Shown one piece after another: positions 32,747-44,221 of a DNA stretch of 44,691 bases. The notes beneath the pieces are model-generated. The model did not search any database, was not told where the DNA came from, and saw nothing but the letters and a program-made list of their open reading frames with translations. Made by a program: the position numbers and the translations under genes. Numbering within the stretch: the stretch's first letter is position 1; the number at the start of each line of letters is the position of its first letter. The DNA lies in assembly GCF_000382285.1 (NCBI RefSeq), contig NZ_KB907947.1, positions 1 to 44,691 on the forward strand, given 5' to 3'. This DNA comes from Solimonas variicoloris DSM 15731 (GTDB lineage: Bacteria > Pseudomonadota > Gammaproteobacteria > Nevskiales > Nevskiaceae).

Positions 32747-33333
32747 GATCTGCGTTTGCGGTATTCGCTGCCGTGCTGGTCGGCATCGCCGCCGGCTTCG
32801 GCTCGGCCTGGCTGGTGCTCGACAACGGCCAGCTGCTCAGCCGCACCGAGTACGACTACTGGTTCGGCAACGAGAAGGCCGGCTCGACGGCAGCCGATCC
32901 GTACACGCGCGGCATCATCGCCAAGATCGGTCTGCTCGCGCTGAACCGTTCGGAGACGATCTACTTCCACCGCTACAAGGATCAGGACGGCCGTCAGCTG
33001 CGCGAAGGCTGCGTCTACGAGATGAGCGGCGGCAACCTGCCGGCGCGCTGGTGGTCGATCACGGCCTACGCCGGCGACGACTTCCTGCCGGTCAACGGCG
33101 ATGGCGCCTACTCGGTCGACGCCACGCAGCTGCAGCGCGATGCCGACGGCCGCTGGCGCGTGCGCATCGCCGCCGAACGCGGCGACGCGGCCAACTGGAT
33201 CTCCACGCGGCACGCCGGCTCGTTCAACCTCGCCTTGCGCATGTACAACCCGGATGCGGGTGCGCGCGACGACGTCTCGACGATTCCGTATCCGTCGATC
33301 ACTCGCCTGAACTGCTCGGAGGGCCACGCATGA
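32743..33333 (+). CDS. DUF1214 domain protein, membrane-anchored
   Basis: 196 residues. One N-terminal membrane helix (FAVFAAVLVGIAAGFGSAWLVL) is followed by a periplasmic beta-rich domain with the DUF1214 pattern: YFHRYKDQDGRQL.., LPARWWSITAYAGDDFLPVN, ..GDGAYSV... DUF1214 is usually the C-terminal half of a single DUF1254-DUF1214 protein; here it is a separate gene placed before the DUF1254 gene. No biochemical role is established for either domain. ATGA overlaps on both sides couple it to the esterase and to the next gene. Confidence 0.85.
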   Translation: MRSAFAVFAAVLVGIAAGFGSAWLVLDNGQLLSRTEYDYWFGNEKAGSTAADPYTRGIIAKIGLLALNRSETIYFHRYKDQDGRQLREGCVYEMSGGNLPARWWSITAYAGDDFLPVNGDGAYSVDATQLQRDADGRWRVRIAAERGDAANWISTRHAGSFNLALRMYNPDAGARDDVSTIPYPSITRLNCSEGHA

Positions 33334-33851
33334 AGCGCCTGATCAAGTACGCGGTCCTCGCGTTTGTCGTCGCCGTGGTGACGCACCTGGCGACGGTGCT
33401 GGCCGCACCCTATGTGCTGATGGACGTGGCGATGGCGCGCGTCAGCAAGGCCGACGGCATCAACCACTGGACACATCCGCCGCGCACCACCGAGACCTCG
33501 CGCAAGGTCGTGCGGCCGTCGCCGGACCTGGCCTACTCGGCCTGCGTCTACGACCTCGACGGCGGCCCGGTCCATGTCACCGCTTCGGCCTGGGACGACT
33601 ACATGTCGGTGTCGGTGTTCGCGCACAACAGCGACAACATCTTCGTCATCAACGACCGTCAGGCACCGCAGGGCGTCGACATGATCATCGTGCGCAAGGG
33701 CGAGCCGCATCCGCCCGGCGCGGCGCTGGTCGTCGAATCGCCGAGCCGACGAGGCATCGTCCTGCAGCGCCGCGTGGCGCCGACCCAGGAACGCTGGGAG
33801 GCGGCCAATGCCGCGCGCCGGCACGACATCTGTGAACAGCTGAAATCCTGA
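33330..33851 (+). CDS. DUF1254 domain protein, membrane-anchored
   Basis: 173 residues. Start MKRLIKYAVLAFVVAVVTHL is a membrane anchor; the domain has the DUF1254 signature KVVRPSPDLAYSACVYDLDG and ..YMSVSVFAHNSDNIFVINDRQ. It starts on the ATGA overlap with the DUF1214 gene, and the two probably form one periplasmic complex corresponding to the fused protein of other bacteria. Upstream frames from 32736 are shadows. Fused relatives often lie near esterases and receptors for organic compounds, which fits this operon, but their function is unknown. Confidence 0.83.
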   Translation: MKRLIKYAVLAFVVAVVTHLATVLAAPYVLMDVAMARVSKADGINHWTHPPRTTETSRKVVRPSPDLAYSACVYDLDGGPVHVTASAWDDYMSVSVFAHNSDNIFVINDRQAPQGVDMIIVRKGEPHPPGAALVVESPSRRGIVLQRRVAPTQERWEAANAARRHDICEQLKS

Positions 33852-33972
33852 GCGCGGCCGTTCGCTCCCCGGTGCCGCCATGGGTGGCGCCGCGGGCGGG
33901 CTGCGGCCCGCGGCGGCCCGACGCACGCACATCACCCCGTTGCACAAGACAAGAATCATTCGAGGAGAACAC

Positions 33973-36486
33973 ATGAAAACCTGGCTGCGAATCGGAGGCG
34001 GCGCGATGGCCGGCCTGCTGTGCAGTTTCTCGGCACTGGCGCAGGAGGCCGATCCGGCTGCCGCGCCTGGCGCTGCTGCGGACCAGCCGCCGCCGGCGGC
34101 GCCGGCAACGGTGGCGAGCGCCGGCGACGACGACGCGAACAGCATGGCCGAGGTCATCGTCACCGCGCGCAAGCGCGAGGAGCGCCTGCGCGACGTGCCG
34201 CTGGCGGCGAGCGCGATCACCGAGGCGATGCGCGAGTCGCTGGCGCTCGACAACATGGACGACTACCTGCGCCAGGTGCCCGGTACGACGCTGGTGACGT
34301 CCGGCCCCGAATATCTCAATGACGTCTCGATCCGCGGCCAGGGCAGCGGCCGCCTCGGGTTCTCCGAGACCGCGACCGGCATCTACCGCGACGGCATGTA
34401 CGCCGCCGGTGGCGGTTACGGCGGTCGCTCGCTGAGCCGCATGGACCTGTTCGATCTCGATCGCATGGAAGTGCTGCGCGGTCCGCAGGGCGCGCTGTTC
34501 GGCCGCAACTCGGTCGGCGGCGCGATCAACGTCGTCTCCAAGCGGCCGGAAGCCGAATCCGGCGGCCAGCTCACCGTGCGCGCCGCCAGCCGCGAGCGCC
34601 GCGACGTCGAGGCGGTGGTCAACGCGCCGCTAAGCGACAGTGTCGGCCTGCGCGTCGGCGCCCTCGTCAACGATCAGAACGACGGCTACGTCATCAACGA
34701 CAGCACCGGCCACGCCATCGACGACCAGCGCTACACCGGCCTGCGCACGCAGCTCGACTACACGCCGGTCGAGGCGCTGCGCCTCGGCGCCATGTACGAG
34801 TACTACAAGTCGGACGGCCCGGCGTTCTCCAATCTCGGCCAGCGGCCGCTGCGCGTCGACGGCACGCCGCTCGACACCGACCGCGATCACCGCGCCGAAC
34901 TGAGCCGCGAAGGCCGCACGAAGGTCGATCAGAACTACGGCCTGCTCAGTGCCGACTACTCGCTGCCGTGGGCGGCGCTGGCGGTCAAGCTCAGCCATGC
35001 GGTCCGCGACGGCGGCCGCCACAACGAGGACAACGCCCACTATGCCGGCCAGTCCGGCATCGACGTGACGCCGGGCGCCGACACCACCGGGCCTGACTAC
35101 ACGGTCGCCCAGGACGAGACCTATCGCCGCACCGGCCTGCAGGCCTTCCTGTCGTCGACCGGCGACGGGCCGTGGAGCTGGCTCGGCGGCATCGAGGGCC
35201 TGTGGTCGCGCAGCGACGTGGCCAACGGCCCGAACCTGTGCCCGGACTACACCGGCACCGCGCACGCGGCGACGCCGGGCTGCTATCCGGGCCTCGCCGG
35301 CACGCTGAGCGCGACCGGCGCGCAGGTGCGTTCGGCGGTACGCCTCGGCCTCAACCATGACGACTTCGCCGAGGACCTCAACTCGTACTCGCTGTACGGC
35401 TCGCTCGACCGCAAGCTGACCGAAAAGCTCAAGCTCGGCCTCGAACTGCGCGTGCAGCGCGACAGCAAGGAATTCAACTTCGCTCGTTACGCCGACGATC
35501 CGCTGGTCTACTTCGGCGGCGGCACACCGCCGGCCGGCATGATGGCGCCGATCAGCATCGATCCGGACGGCGCCGCCGGTCCGCGCACCGCCGCACCGGT
35601 GCAGTTCTGCCCGCCGTCGATCGATCCCGCGCAGTGCCCGGCCGGCTACGAGACCGTGCACCTGAAGCAGTCGCGCGACTGGACCTTCTGGACCCCGGCG
35701 GCGACGCTCCACTACAGCTTCACGCCGAAGCAGGCGGTCTATGTGCGCTTCGCGACCGGCTACCGTCCGGGCGGCTTCAACACGCAGCCGCCGCCGACCA
35801 CGGTGCGCGACGATCTGCAGGCGATGCTGGTCTACAAGCCGGAGAAGGCGAACTCCTACGAGCTCGGCTGGAAGGGCAGCCTGTTCGGCGGCATCGAGGG
35901 CGAGGCGGCGGTGTTCTACACCGACACGCGCGACGTGCAGGTGGTCACCGTGCCGTCGACCACGTCGCGCAGCTTCGTGCTGCAGACCGCCGGCGACGCC
36001 TACGTTTACGGTGCCGAACTCGAGCTGCGCAAGAACCTGCGCCTCGGCCCCGGCCGCCTGATGAGCTCGCTGGCGGTGTCGACGCAGGATGGCGAGTTCC
36101 GCGACGGCGCCACGGCGCTGCTCGACACCAACGGCGACGGCACGCCTGACCAGGCCGATCTCGGCGGCAAGCAGGTGCCGCGTCTGCGCGATTACCAGCT
36201 GACCGTCAATCTCGCCTACACGGCGCCGCTCAGCGAGCGTCTGACCGGCATCGCCGGACTCAGCTTCCAGGCCGCCAACGGCGGTTATGAGACGCCCGAG
36301 AACACCGCCCGCTACGAAGGCTACACGCTGCTCGACGCCCGCCTCGGCGTGCAGGGCGAGCGCTGGAAGCTGTCGGCCTTCGGCCGCAACCTCGGCAACC
36401 AGCGCTACGTGCTCGACATCGTCGGCGCCGACTACTTCTGGAACGAACCGCGCAGCTTCGGCGTGGAGCTGACCGTGAACTACTGA
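33973..36486 (+). CDS. TonB-dependent outer-membrane receptor 2
   Basis: 837 residues. Signal peptide MKTWLRIGGGAMAGLLCSFSALA-QE, TonB box AEVIVTARKR, plug domain with ..RGQGSGRLGFSETATGIYRDGMY.. and GPQGALFGRNSVGGAINVVS, then the barrel ending ..RSFGVELTVNY. GAGGAG is six bases before ATG 33973. It is about 120 residues longer than receptor 1, mainly in barrel loops (..GGGTPPAGMMAPISIDPDG.., two Cys-containing loops). The 121-bp gap from the DUF1254 gene has GC hairpins but no operator; a long hairpin follows the gene. It imports the substrate or one of its forms with energy from TonB-ExbB. Confidence 0.92.
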   Translation: MKTWLRIGGGAMAGLLCSFSALAQEADPAAAPGAAADQPPPAAPATVASAGDDDANSMAEVIVTARKREERLRDVPLAASAITEAMRESLALDNMDDYLRQVPGTTLVTSGPEYLNDVSIRGQGSGRLGFSETATGIYRDGMYAAGGGYGGRSLSRMDLFDLDRMEVLRGPQGALFGRNSVGGAINVVSKRPEAESGGQLTVRAASRERRDVEAVVNAPLSDSVGLRVGALVNDQNDGYVINDSTGHAIDDQRYTGLRTQLDYTPVEALRLGAMYEYYKSDGPAFSNLGQRPLRVDGTPLDTDRDHRAELSREGRTKVDQNYGLLSADYSLPWAALAVKLSHAVRDGGRHNEDNAHYAGQSGIDVTPGADTTGPDYTVAQDETYRRTGLQAFLSSTGDGPWSWLGGIEGLWSRSDVANGPNLCPDYTGTAHAATPGCYPGLAGTLSATGAQVRSAVRLGLNHDDFAEDLNSYSLYGSLDRKLTEKLKLGLELRVQRDSKEFNFARYADDPLVYFGGGTPPAGMMAPISIDPDGAAGPRTAAPVQFCPPSIDPAQCPAGYETVHLKQSRDWTFWTPAATLHYSFTPKQAVYVRFATGYRPGGFNTQPPPTTVRDDLQAMLVYKPEKANSYELGWKGSLFGGIEGEAAVFYTDTRDVQVVTVPSTTSRSFVLQTAGDAYVYGAELELRKNLRLGPGRLMSSLAVSTQDGEFRDGATALLDTNGDGTPDQADLGGKQVPRLRDYQLTVNLAYTAPLSERLTGIAGLSFQAANGGYETPENTARYEGYTLLDARLGVQGERWKLSAFGRNLGNQRYVLDIVGADYFWNEPRSFGVELTVNY

Positions 36487-36495
36487 CCGTGACGC

Positions 36496-36524
36496 CCGCC
36501 GCCGGCACCCGATGCCGGCGGCGG
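36496..36524 (+). other. Intercistronic hairpin between receptor and ligase genes
   Basis: A perfect 12-bp stem (36496-36507 with 36513-36524) and a CCCGA loop, nine bases after the receptor stop. There is no T-run. It may protect the receptor mRNA from 3' decay or partly terminate, giving more receptor than catabolic enzymes. Confidence 0.5.
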
Positions 36525-36580
36525 CTCTCCTCTCGCCCTGTCCTTTTCTGCGTGCGCCGCCGGCGCGCGAAGGAGTCGTC

Positions 36581-38317
36581 TTGCCCACGCTCGCCTGTCC
36601 CGGAAAACCGATCATGCTGCCGCCGCGCGCCGAGCTGCGCGCCGACGGCGAGGCGATCCTGCGCCTGCGCCATCCCGAGCCGCTGCAGGCCGCCGACGAC
36701 AATCTGGTGGCGCTGCTCGAACGCTGCTGCGCGCGTTACGCGGCGCGCCGCTTCCTGTCCGAGCGCGACGGCGAGGGCTGGCGCAGCCTCAGCTTCGCGG
36801 CCTTCGCGACCGCGGTCGAGCAGGCGGCGGCGGTGCTCGCCGCCGAGGGCATCGCTGCCGGCCGCCGCGTCGGCATTCTCGCGCCGAACGGCATCGCCCA
36901 CGCCGTCGCCAGCTTCGCCGTGCTGGCGCTCGGCGCGGTCGCCGTGCCGCTGTCGCCGGCCTATCTCGCGCATCCGCGCGGCGCGGCGCTGCTCGGCCAG
37001 CTGGCACGCAGCGCCGGCGTCGAGGTTCTGCTCCACGACGAGACGCTGCCGGCCTGGGACGAGGCGCCGCGCCGCGTCGGGCTCGGCGCGCTGATGCGCC
37101 GGCTCGGCGGCAGCGACGCGGTACCGACGCTGCGCGAGCGCGCCGCGGCGATCGCATCGCGGCAGGCGGCGAAGATCTTCTTCACGTCCGGCTCGACCGG
37201 CACGCCGAAGGCCGTGGTCAATACGCACGGCGCGCTCGCGGCGGCGGCGGCGATGCTCGATCAGGTCGGGCCGCGGCTGCCCGACGACGAGTCGCCGGTG
37301 GTGCTCGACTGGCTGCCGTGGACGCACGCTTTCGGCGGCAACGCCAATCTGCACTGGGCGCTGCTGCGCGGCGCCAGCTTTCACATTGACGCCGGCGCGC
37401 CGGTCGCCGGCCGCTTCGAGCAGACGCTGCGCAATCTCGCCGACGTCTGCCCGACCAGCTTCACGACGGTGCCGACCGGCTACCCGCTGCTGCTCGACGC
37501 GCTCGAACGCGACGCGGCGCTGGCGGCGCGCTTCTTCAGCCGCCTGCGCGTCTGCAGTTTCGGCGGCGCGGCGCTGAGCGCGGCGGTGATCGAGCGCTTC
37601 CAGGCGCTGTCGCTGCGCGTGCGCGGCACGCGCATGCCGTTTGGCGGCGGCTACGGCATGACCGAGACCTGCGGCGTGATCGCGCTGGTCTGGTGGGATA
37701 CCGAGCGCGGCGATCTGCTCGGCCTGCCGCTGCCCGGCATCGAACTCAAGCTGGTGCGCGGCGACGGCGGCCGCTGGGAGTGCCGCGTGCGCGGCGCCAA
37801 TGTGTTCGACGGCTATCTCGGCGGCGGCGACGACGCGGCGTTCGACGACGAAGGCTTCTTCGTCACCGGCGACGCCGTCGAGCTCGCCGACCGCGAATGC
37901 CCCGAGCAGGGCCTGATCTACGCCGGCCGCCTGCGCGAGGACTTCAAGCTCGCCAACGGCAGCTGGGTGCGCGTCGGACCGCTGCGCGCGGCGCTGCTCG
38001 ATCACCTGCGGCCGCTGGCCGCCGATCTGGTCGTGCTCGGCGAGAACCGCGACGAGCCGGCGGCGCTGGTCTGGCTCGCCGAACCGGACGCCGCGCGCGA
38101 GGCCGCGCAGGCGCAGCTGCTCGCCGCCTGCCGCGACTTCAACCGTGCCCGCCGCGGCGCGACCGAGCGCATCGGTCGCGTGCTGGTCGCCGTGCGGCCA
38201 CCGGACGCGGCGGCCGGCGAGCTCACCGCCAAGGGCACGCTCAACGCGCGCCGCATCGCCGAGCAGCGCGGCGACGAGCTCGTGCGGCTCTACACCGATC
38301 CCGCCTTCCGCGTCTGA
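36581..38317 (+). CDS. Feruloyl-CoA-synthase-like acyl-CoA ligase
   Basis: 578 residues of the ANL superfamily. [19 protein letters not shown] is the P-loop motif, GYGMTETCG the aromatic/adenylate motif, ..GEEGF-like [17 protein letters not shown] and [15 protein letters not shown] the hinge and C-terminal region. The segments [18 protein letters not shown] and [32 protein letters not shown] are characteristic of feruloyl-CoA synthases. It should activate the acid freed by the esterases. The last-domain Lys usual in ANL ligases is in the ..[11 protein letters not shown] region. Start TTG 36581 is chosen because AAGGAG stands five bases upstream; ATG 36512 and ATG 36614 are alternatives. The substrate may differ from ferulate, since no vanillin-forming lyase is present. 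Confidence 0.85.
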   Translation: MPTLACPGKPIMLPPRAELRADGEAILRLRHPEPLQAADDNLVALLERCCARYAARRFLSERDGEGWRSLSFAAFATAVEQAAAVLAAEGIAAGRRVGILAPNGIAHAVASFAVLALGAVAVPLSPAYLAHPRGAALLGQLARSAGVEVLLHDETLPAWDEAPRRVGLGALMRRLGGSDAVPTLRERAAAIASRQAAKIFFTSGSTGTPKAVVNTHGALAAAAAMLDQVGPRLPDDESPVVLDWLPWTHAFGGNANLHWALLRGASFHIDAGAPVAGRFEQTLRNLADVCPTSFTTVPTGYPLLLDALERDAALAARFFSRLRVCSFGGAALSAAVIERFQALSLRVRGTRMPFGGGYGMTETCGVIALVWWDTERGDLLGLPLPGIELKLVRGDGGRWECRVRGANVFDGYLGGGDDAAFDDEGFFVTGDAVELADRECPEQGLIYAGRLREDFKLANGSWVRVGPLRAALLDHLRPLAADLVVLGENRDEPAALVWLAEPDAAREAAQAQLLAACRDFNRARRGATERIGRVLVAVRPPDAAAGELTAKGTLNARRIAEQRGDELVRLYTDPAFRV

Positions 38318-38349
38318 GGACGCCCCTTCCACGACGGACTTTTTCTCTC

Positions 38350-40488
38350 ATGTCACACCTCGCTTCCGCTGCACCCGTGTCGTATCGCCGGCGCGGCGAT
38401 CTCGGCTTCATCGATATCGACAGCCCGCCGGTCAACGCCCTGTCGGCGGCCGTGCGCGCGGGCCTTGCCGCGGCGCTCGATGCCGCCGAGGCCGACCCCG
38501 GCGTGCGCGCGCTGCTGCTGCGCTGCCGCGGCCGCACCTTCCTCGCCGGCGCCGACATCGCCGAATTCGGCGGCGAGATTCCCGGCCCGCAGCTGCCGGG
38601 TCTGGTCGACCGCATCGAGGCGTTTCCGCGGCCGGTGATCGCCGCACTGCACGGCACCGCCCTCGGCGGCGGCCTCGAGGTGGCGATGGGCTGCCACTAC
38701 CGCATCGCCGCGCCGGGCACCAAGCTCGGCCTGCCCGAGGTGCGCCTCGGCCTGATTCCGGGCGCCGGCGGCACGCAGCGCCTGCCGCGCCTGGTCGGCC
38801 TCGGCGTGGCGATGGACATGATCGGCTCGGGCCGGCCGGTCGACGCGGCGCGCGCGCTGGCGATCGGCCTCGTCGACCGCATCGCCGACGGCGAGCTCGA
38901 TGCCGCGGCGCTGGCCTACGCCGAAGAACTGGTGGCGGCCGGCGCGCCGCCGCGGCGCACCGGCGAGCGCAGCGTCGACATGGGCGGCTTCGGCGCCGCC
39001 GATTTCGAACGTGGCCGCGCCGAGGCGCGGCGCAGCGCGCGCGGCCAGCTGGCGCCGATCGCCTGCATCGATGCGCTGCAGGCGGCGTGCACGCTGCCGC
39101 TTGCCGACGGCCTGCGTCGCGAGAACGCGCTGTTCATCGACTGTTACCGCTCGCCGCAGGCGCAGGCGCTGTGGCACGTATTCTTCGCCGAGCGCGCCGC
39201 CGGCGTGGTGCCGGGCATCGACGCGGCGACGCCGGAGCTGCCGATCGCGCGCGCCGCGGTGATCGGCGCCGGCACGATGGGCGCCGGCATCGCCGTCTGC
39301 CTCGCCGACGCCGGCCTGCCGGTGCGCCTGCTCGACGGCTCGCCGCAGGCGCTGGCGCGCGGCCTGAAGACGATCGAATCGGTCTACCGCGGCGCGCTCG
39401 CCAAGGGCCGCATCGACGAGGCGACGCTGCAGCGCCGTCTGGCGCAGATCCAGCCGACCGAGCGCTACGAGGATCTCGCCGACGCCGATCTGGTCGTCGA
39501 GGCGGTGTTCGAGTCGATGGACGTCAAGCGGCGCGTGTTCGCCGAACTCGACCGCGTCTGCCGCCAGGACGCGATCCTGGCGACCAATACCTCGACGCTC
39601 GACGTCGATGTGCTGGCCGCTTCGACGATCAATCCGCTGCGCGTGCTCGGTCTGCATTTCTTCAGTCCGGCGAACGTCATGCGCCTGCTCGAGATCGTGC
39701 GTGGCGCGGCGACCGCGCCGGCGGTGCTGAAGACGGCGCTGAAGCTGTCGAAGCGGCTCGGCAAGCTTGGCATCGTCTCCGGCGTCTGCTACGGCTTCAT
39801 CGGCAACCGCATGGTCGACGGCTATCTGCGCGAGGCCGGCGCGCTGCTGCTCGAAGGCGCGACGCCGGAGGCGGTGGACCGCGCGCTGACCGATTTCGGT
39901 CTGGCGATGGGCCCGTTCGCGATGCAGGACCTCGCCGGTCTCGACGTCGGCTGGCGCGTGCGCCAGGAATATCCGCCGGCGCCCGGACTCGAAGCCAGCT
40001 ACGTGATTGCCGACCGCCTTTACGCGCTCGGCCGCTACGGCCAGAAGAGCGGCGCCGGCTACTACCGCTACGGCGAGGACCGCCGCCGTCCGCAGCCCGA
40101 TGCGGAGGTCGAGGCGCTGATCGCGGAAGAGGCGCAGCGGCTCGGCATCGCGCGCCGCGCCTTGAGTGCCGACGAGATCGTCGAGCGCCTGGTGCTGCCG
40201 CTGATCAACGAGGGCGCACGCATCCTCGAAGAAGGCATCGCGCTGCGTTCGAGCGACATCGACTTGGTCTGGATCAACGGCTACGGCTTCCCGGCCTGGC
40301 GCGGCGGTCCGATGCTCCACGCCGATCGCCTCGGCCTGCCGCAGGTCGTCGAGCGGCTCGATCACTACGCCGGGCGCTTCGGTCCGCAGTGGACGCCGGC
40401 GCCACTGCTGCGCGCGCTGGCGGCGGCCGGCCGCAGGCTCGATTCCTACACCCCGTCCCCCCGTTCTTCGCAGAAGGATCATTCATGA
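38350..40488 (+). CDS. Bifunctional enoyl-CoA hydratase / 3-hydroxyacyl-CoA dehydrogenase
   Basis: 712 residues. Crotonase domain at 1-190 with both catalytic Glu (Glu110 in ALGGGLE, Glu130 in LGLPEVRLG), then a 3-hydroxyacyl-CoA dehydrogenase with NAD motif [21 protein letters not shown] (about 297), [17 protein letters not shown] with the catalytic His, and two C-terminal dehydrogenase domains. The layout is that of FadB/FadJ and the peroxisomal L-bifunctional enzyme; the short ECH part resembles the latter. It does the second and third steps of beta-oxidation. Start ATG 38350 is 32 bases after the ligase stop; a longer frame upstream overlaps the ligase and is rejected. The next ATG overlaps its stop (ATGA). 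Confidence 0.92.
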   Translation: MSHLASAAPVSYRRRGDLGFIDIDSPPVNALSAAVRAGLAAALDAAEADPGVRALLLRCRGRTFLAGADIAEFGGEIPGPQLPGLVDRIEAFPRPVIAALHGTALGGGLEVAMGCHYRIAAPGTKLGLPEVRLGLIPGAGGTQRLPRLVGLGVAMDMIGSGRPVDAARALAIGLVDRIADGELDAAALAYAEELVAAGAPPRRTGERSVDMGGFGAADFERGRAEARRSARGQLAPIACIDALQAACTLPLADGLRRENALFIDCYRSPQAQALWHVFFAERAAGVVPGIDAATPELPIARAAVIGAGTMGAGIAVCLADAGLPVRLLDGSPQALARGLKTIESVYRGALAKGRIDEATLQRRLAQIQPTERYEDLADADLVVEAVFESMDVKRRVFAELDRVCRQDAILATNTSTLDVDVLAASTINPLRVLGLHFFSPANVMRLLEIVRGAATAPAVLKTALKLSKRLGKLGIVSGVCYGFIGNRMVDGYLREAGALLLEGATPEAVDRALTDFGLAMGPFAMQDLAGLDVGWRVRQEYPPAPGLEASYVIADRLYALGRYGQKSGAGYYRYGEDRRRPQPDAEVEALIAEEAQRLGIARRALSADEIVERLVLPLINEGARILEEGIALRSSDIDLVWINGYGFPAWRGGPMLHADRLGLPQVVERLDHYAGRFGPQWTPAPLLRALAAAGRRLDSYTPSPRSSQKDHS

Positions 40489-41662
40489 AGGAAGCAGTCA
40501 TCGTGTCGACGGCGCGCACGCCGATCGGCCGCGCCTATCGCGGCGCCTACAACGACACCCAGGGCACGGCGCTCGCCGCGCACGCCATCCGCCACGCCGT
40601 CGCGCGCGCCGCGCTGGCGCCGGACGAGGTCGAGGACGTGATGCTCGGCTGCGCGCTGCAGCAGGGCGCGACCGGTTTCAACGTCGCGCGTCAGGCGGCG
40701 CTGCGCGCCGGGCTCGGCGTCGGCTGCGCCGGCACCACGCTCGACCGCCAGTGCGGCTCCGGCCTCCAGGCCATCGCGCTCGCCGCGCAGCGCATCATCG
40801 TCGACGGCGTGCCGGTCTGCGTCGCCGGCGGCGTCGAGTCGATCAGCCTCGTGCAGAACGAGCACCAGAACCACTACCGCGAGCACGACGAGGAGCTGGC
40901 GCGCGATTTCCCCGGCCTGTATCTGCCGATGCTCGACACCGCCGAGGTGGTCGCGCGCCGCTACGGCATCGACCGCGAGACGCAGGACGCCTACGCGCTG
41001 CAGAGTCAGCGCCGTACCGCCGAAGCGCAGGCGCAGGGCCGCTTCGACGCCGAGATCGTGCCGCTCGAAACGCGCACGCTGGTCAAGGGCGCCGACGGCG
41101 CGCCGCAAGCGCGCACGACCTGTCTCACGCGCGACGAAGGCAATCGTCCGGAGACGACGGCGCAGGGTCTGGCCGCGCTCAAGCCGGTGCGCGAGGGCGG
41201 CAGCGTCACCGCTGGCAACGCCAGCCAGCTGTCCGACGGCGCCAGCGCCTGCGTGCTGATGGAGCGCGCCGACGCCGAACGCCGCGGCCTGACGCCGCTC
41301 GGCGTCTTCCGCGGCCTGGCGGTCGCCGGCTGCGAGCCGGACGAGATGGGCATCGGCCCGGTCTACGCGATCCCGCGCCTGCTGCAGCGTCACGGGCTGA
41401 AGGTCGAGGACATCGGCCTGTGGGAGATCAACGAGGCCTTCGCCGTGCAGGTCGTCTACTGCCGCGACCGTCTCGGCATTGCCGACGAGCGCCTCAACGT
41501 CAGCGGCGGCGCGATCGCGATCGGCCATCCGTACGGCATGAGCGGCGCGCGCATGACGGGTCATGCGCTGATCGAGGGCCGCCGGCGTGGCGTGCGCTAC
41601 GTCGTCGTCAGCATGTGCATCGGTGGCGGCATGGGTGCCGCCGGACTCTTCGAGGTGATGAA

Positions 41663-41666
<4 letters not shown>
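40485..41666 (+). CDS. Acetyl-CoA acyltransferase (thiolase)
   Basis: 393 residues. Cys90 in [16 protein letters not shown] is the acyl-accepting nucleophile; [27 protein letters not shown] (His) and [16 protein letters not shown] (second Cys) complete the site. Length and motifs fit degradative thiolases rather than the PhaA biosynthetic type, although the two cannot be split by motif. It releases acetyl-CoA from the 3-ketoacyl-CoA. Coupled on both sides by ATGA overlaps. Confidence 0.94.
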
Positions 41667-43465
<1,799 letters not shown>

Positions 43466-43480
43466 GCCTGCGGCCGCAGG

Positions 43481-43515
43481 CCGGGAACGCCACGCCGCCG
43501 ACGCGGCGTTCCCGG
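43481..43515. terminator. Hairpin ending the catabolic operon
   Basis: CCGGGAACGCC (43481-43491), 13-base loop, GGCGTTCCCGG (43505-43515): a perfect 11-bp stem 15 bases after the dehydrogenase stop. It lacks a T-run, like other gene-end hairpins in this window, so termination would need Rho or be partial. Confidence 0.55.
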
Positions 43516-43548
43516 CGCGGCGCCTGAGGTCACCGCGGAGGGACGCGC

Positions 43549-44175
43549 ATGGAATTCGGTAACACGCAGGGCGCCGGCAATCGTCGCCTGATCGGCATCG
43601 GCGGCGTGGTGGTGTTTCACGCGCTGCTGATCTGGGCCTTGGTGTCGGGACTGGCGCGCAAGGCGATCGAGATTCTGCCGGCGCCGATCGAGACCAGGAT
43701 CATCGAGGAAGTGCGGCCGCCGGAGGACATCCCGCCGCCGCCGCCGCCGCCGACGCTGGACATTCCGCCGCCGCCGTTCGTGCCGCCGCCGGAAGTGAAC
43801 ATCGCGACGCCGCCGCCGCGCACCAACACCATCGTCGCGCAGAGCACCGTGCCGACACCGCCGCCGGCGCCGGCGCCGGTGGTCAAGGCGCCGCCGTCGG
43901 TGGCGCTGAAGATCGACAGCCGGCGCTGCCGCCTGCCGGAGTATCCGGCGGTGTCGCAGCGTCTGGGCGAAGCCGGCTCGGTGGTGCTGCAGCTGCTGGT
44001 CGGCACCAACGGTCGCGTCACGGACAGCAAGATCGTGACCACGAGCGGCTACCCGCGGCTCGACGAAGCGGCGCGCAAGGCGCTGAGCCTGTGCAAGTTC
44101 GATCCGGCGGTGGTGGAGGGTGTACCGACCGCGGCGTGGGGCACGCTGAAGTACACGTTCAAGCCCGAGCAGTAA
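43549..44175 (+). CDS. tonB: TonB energy-transducing protein
   Basis: 208 residues. A membrane anchor (about 13-36, RRLIGIGGVVVFHALLIWAL) carries the His of the S-H-L-S/FHALL motif; then a Pro-rich periplasmic linker (PPEDIPPPPPPPTLDIPPPP.. about 57-117), and a C-terminal TonB domain (..PEYPAVSQRLGEAGSVVLQLLV.. to ..WGTLKYTFKPEQ). Cysteines before PEYP and in ..SLCKFDPA may form a disulfide. It passes proton-motive-force energy to the receptors. Ribosome site GGAGG seven bases upstream. ExbB follows after 46 bases. It lies close to the regulon but behind a hairpin; no ATTGT operator is near, so it is likely expressed independently. Confidence 0.93.
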   Translation: MEFGNTQGAGNRRLIGIGGVVVFHALLIWALVSGLARKAIEILPAPIETRIIEEVRPPEDIPPPPPPPTLDIPPPPFVPPPEVNIATPPPRTNTIVAQSTVPTPPPAPAPVVKAPPSVALKIDSRRCRLPEYPAVSQRLGEAGSVVLQLLVGTNGRVTDSKIVTTSGYPRLDEAARKALSLCKFDPAVVEGVPTAAWGTLKYTFKPEQ

Positions 44176-44221
44176 GCGGCCGCGCGTTCGGCCAAGAAAG
44201 AATCCGATCTGGAGATATCAG

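Noticed and set aside
33930-33960. Possible regulon operator before receptor 2 (GTTGCACAAG)
   Set aside because: Lacks the TGT/ACA arms at the right spacing; two bases shorter than the motif.
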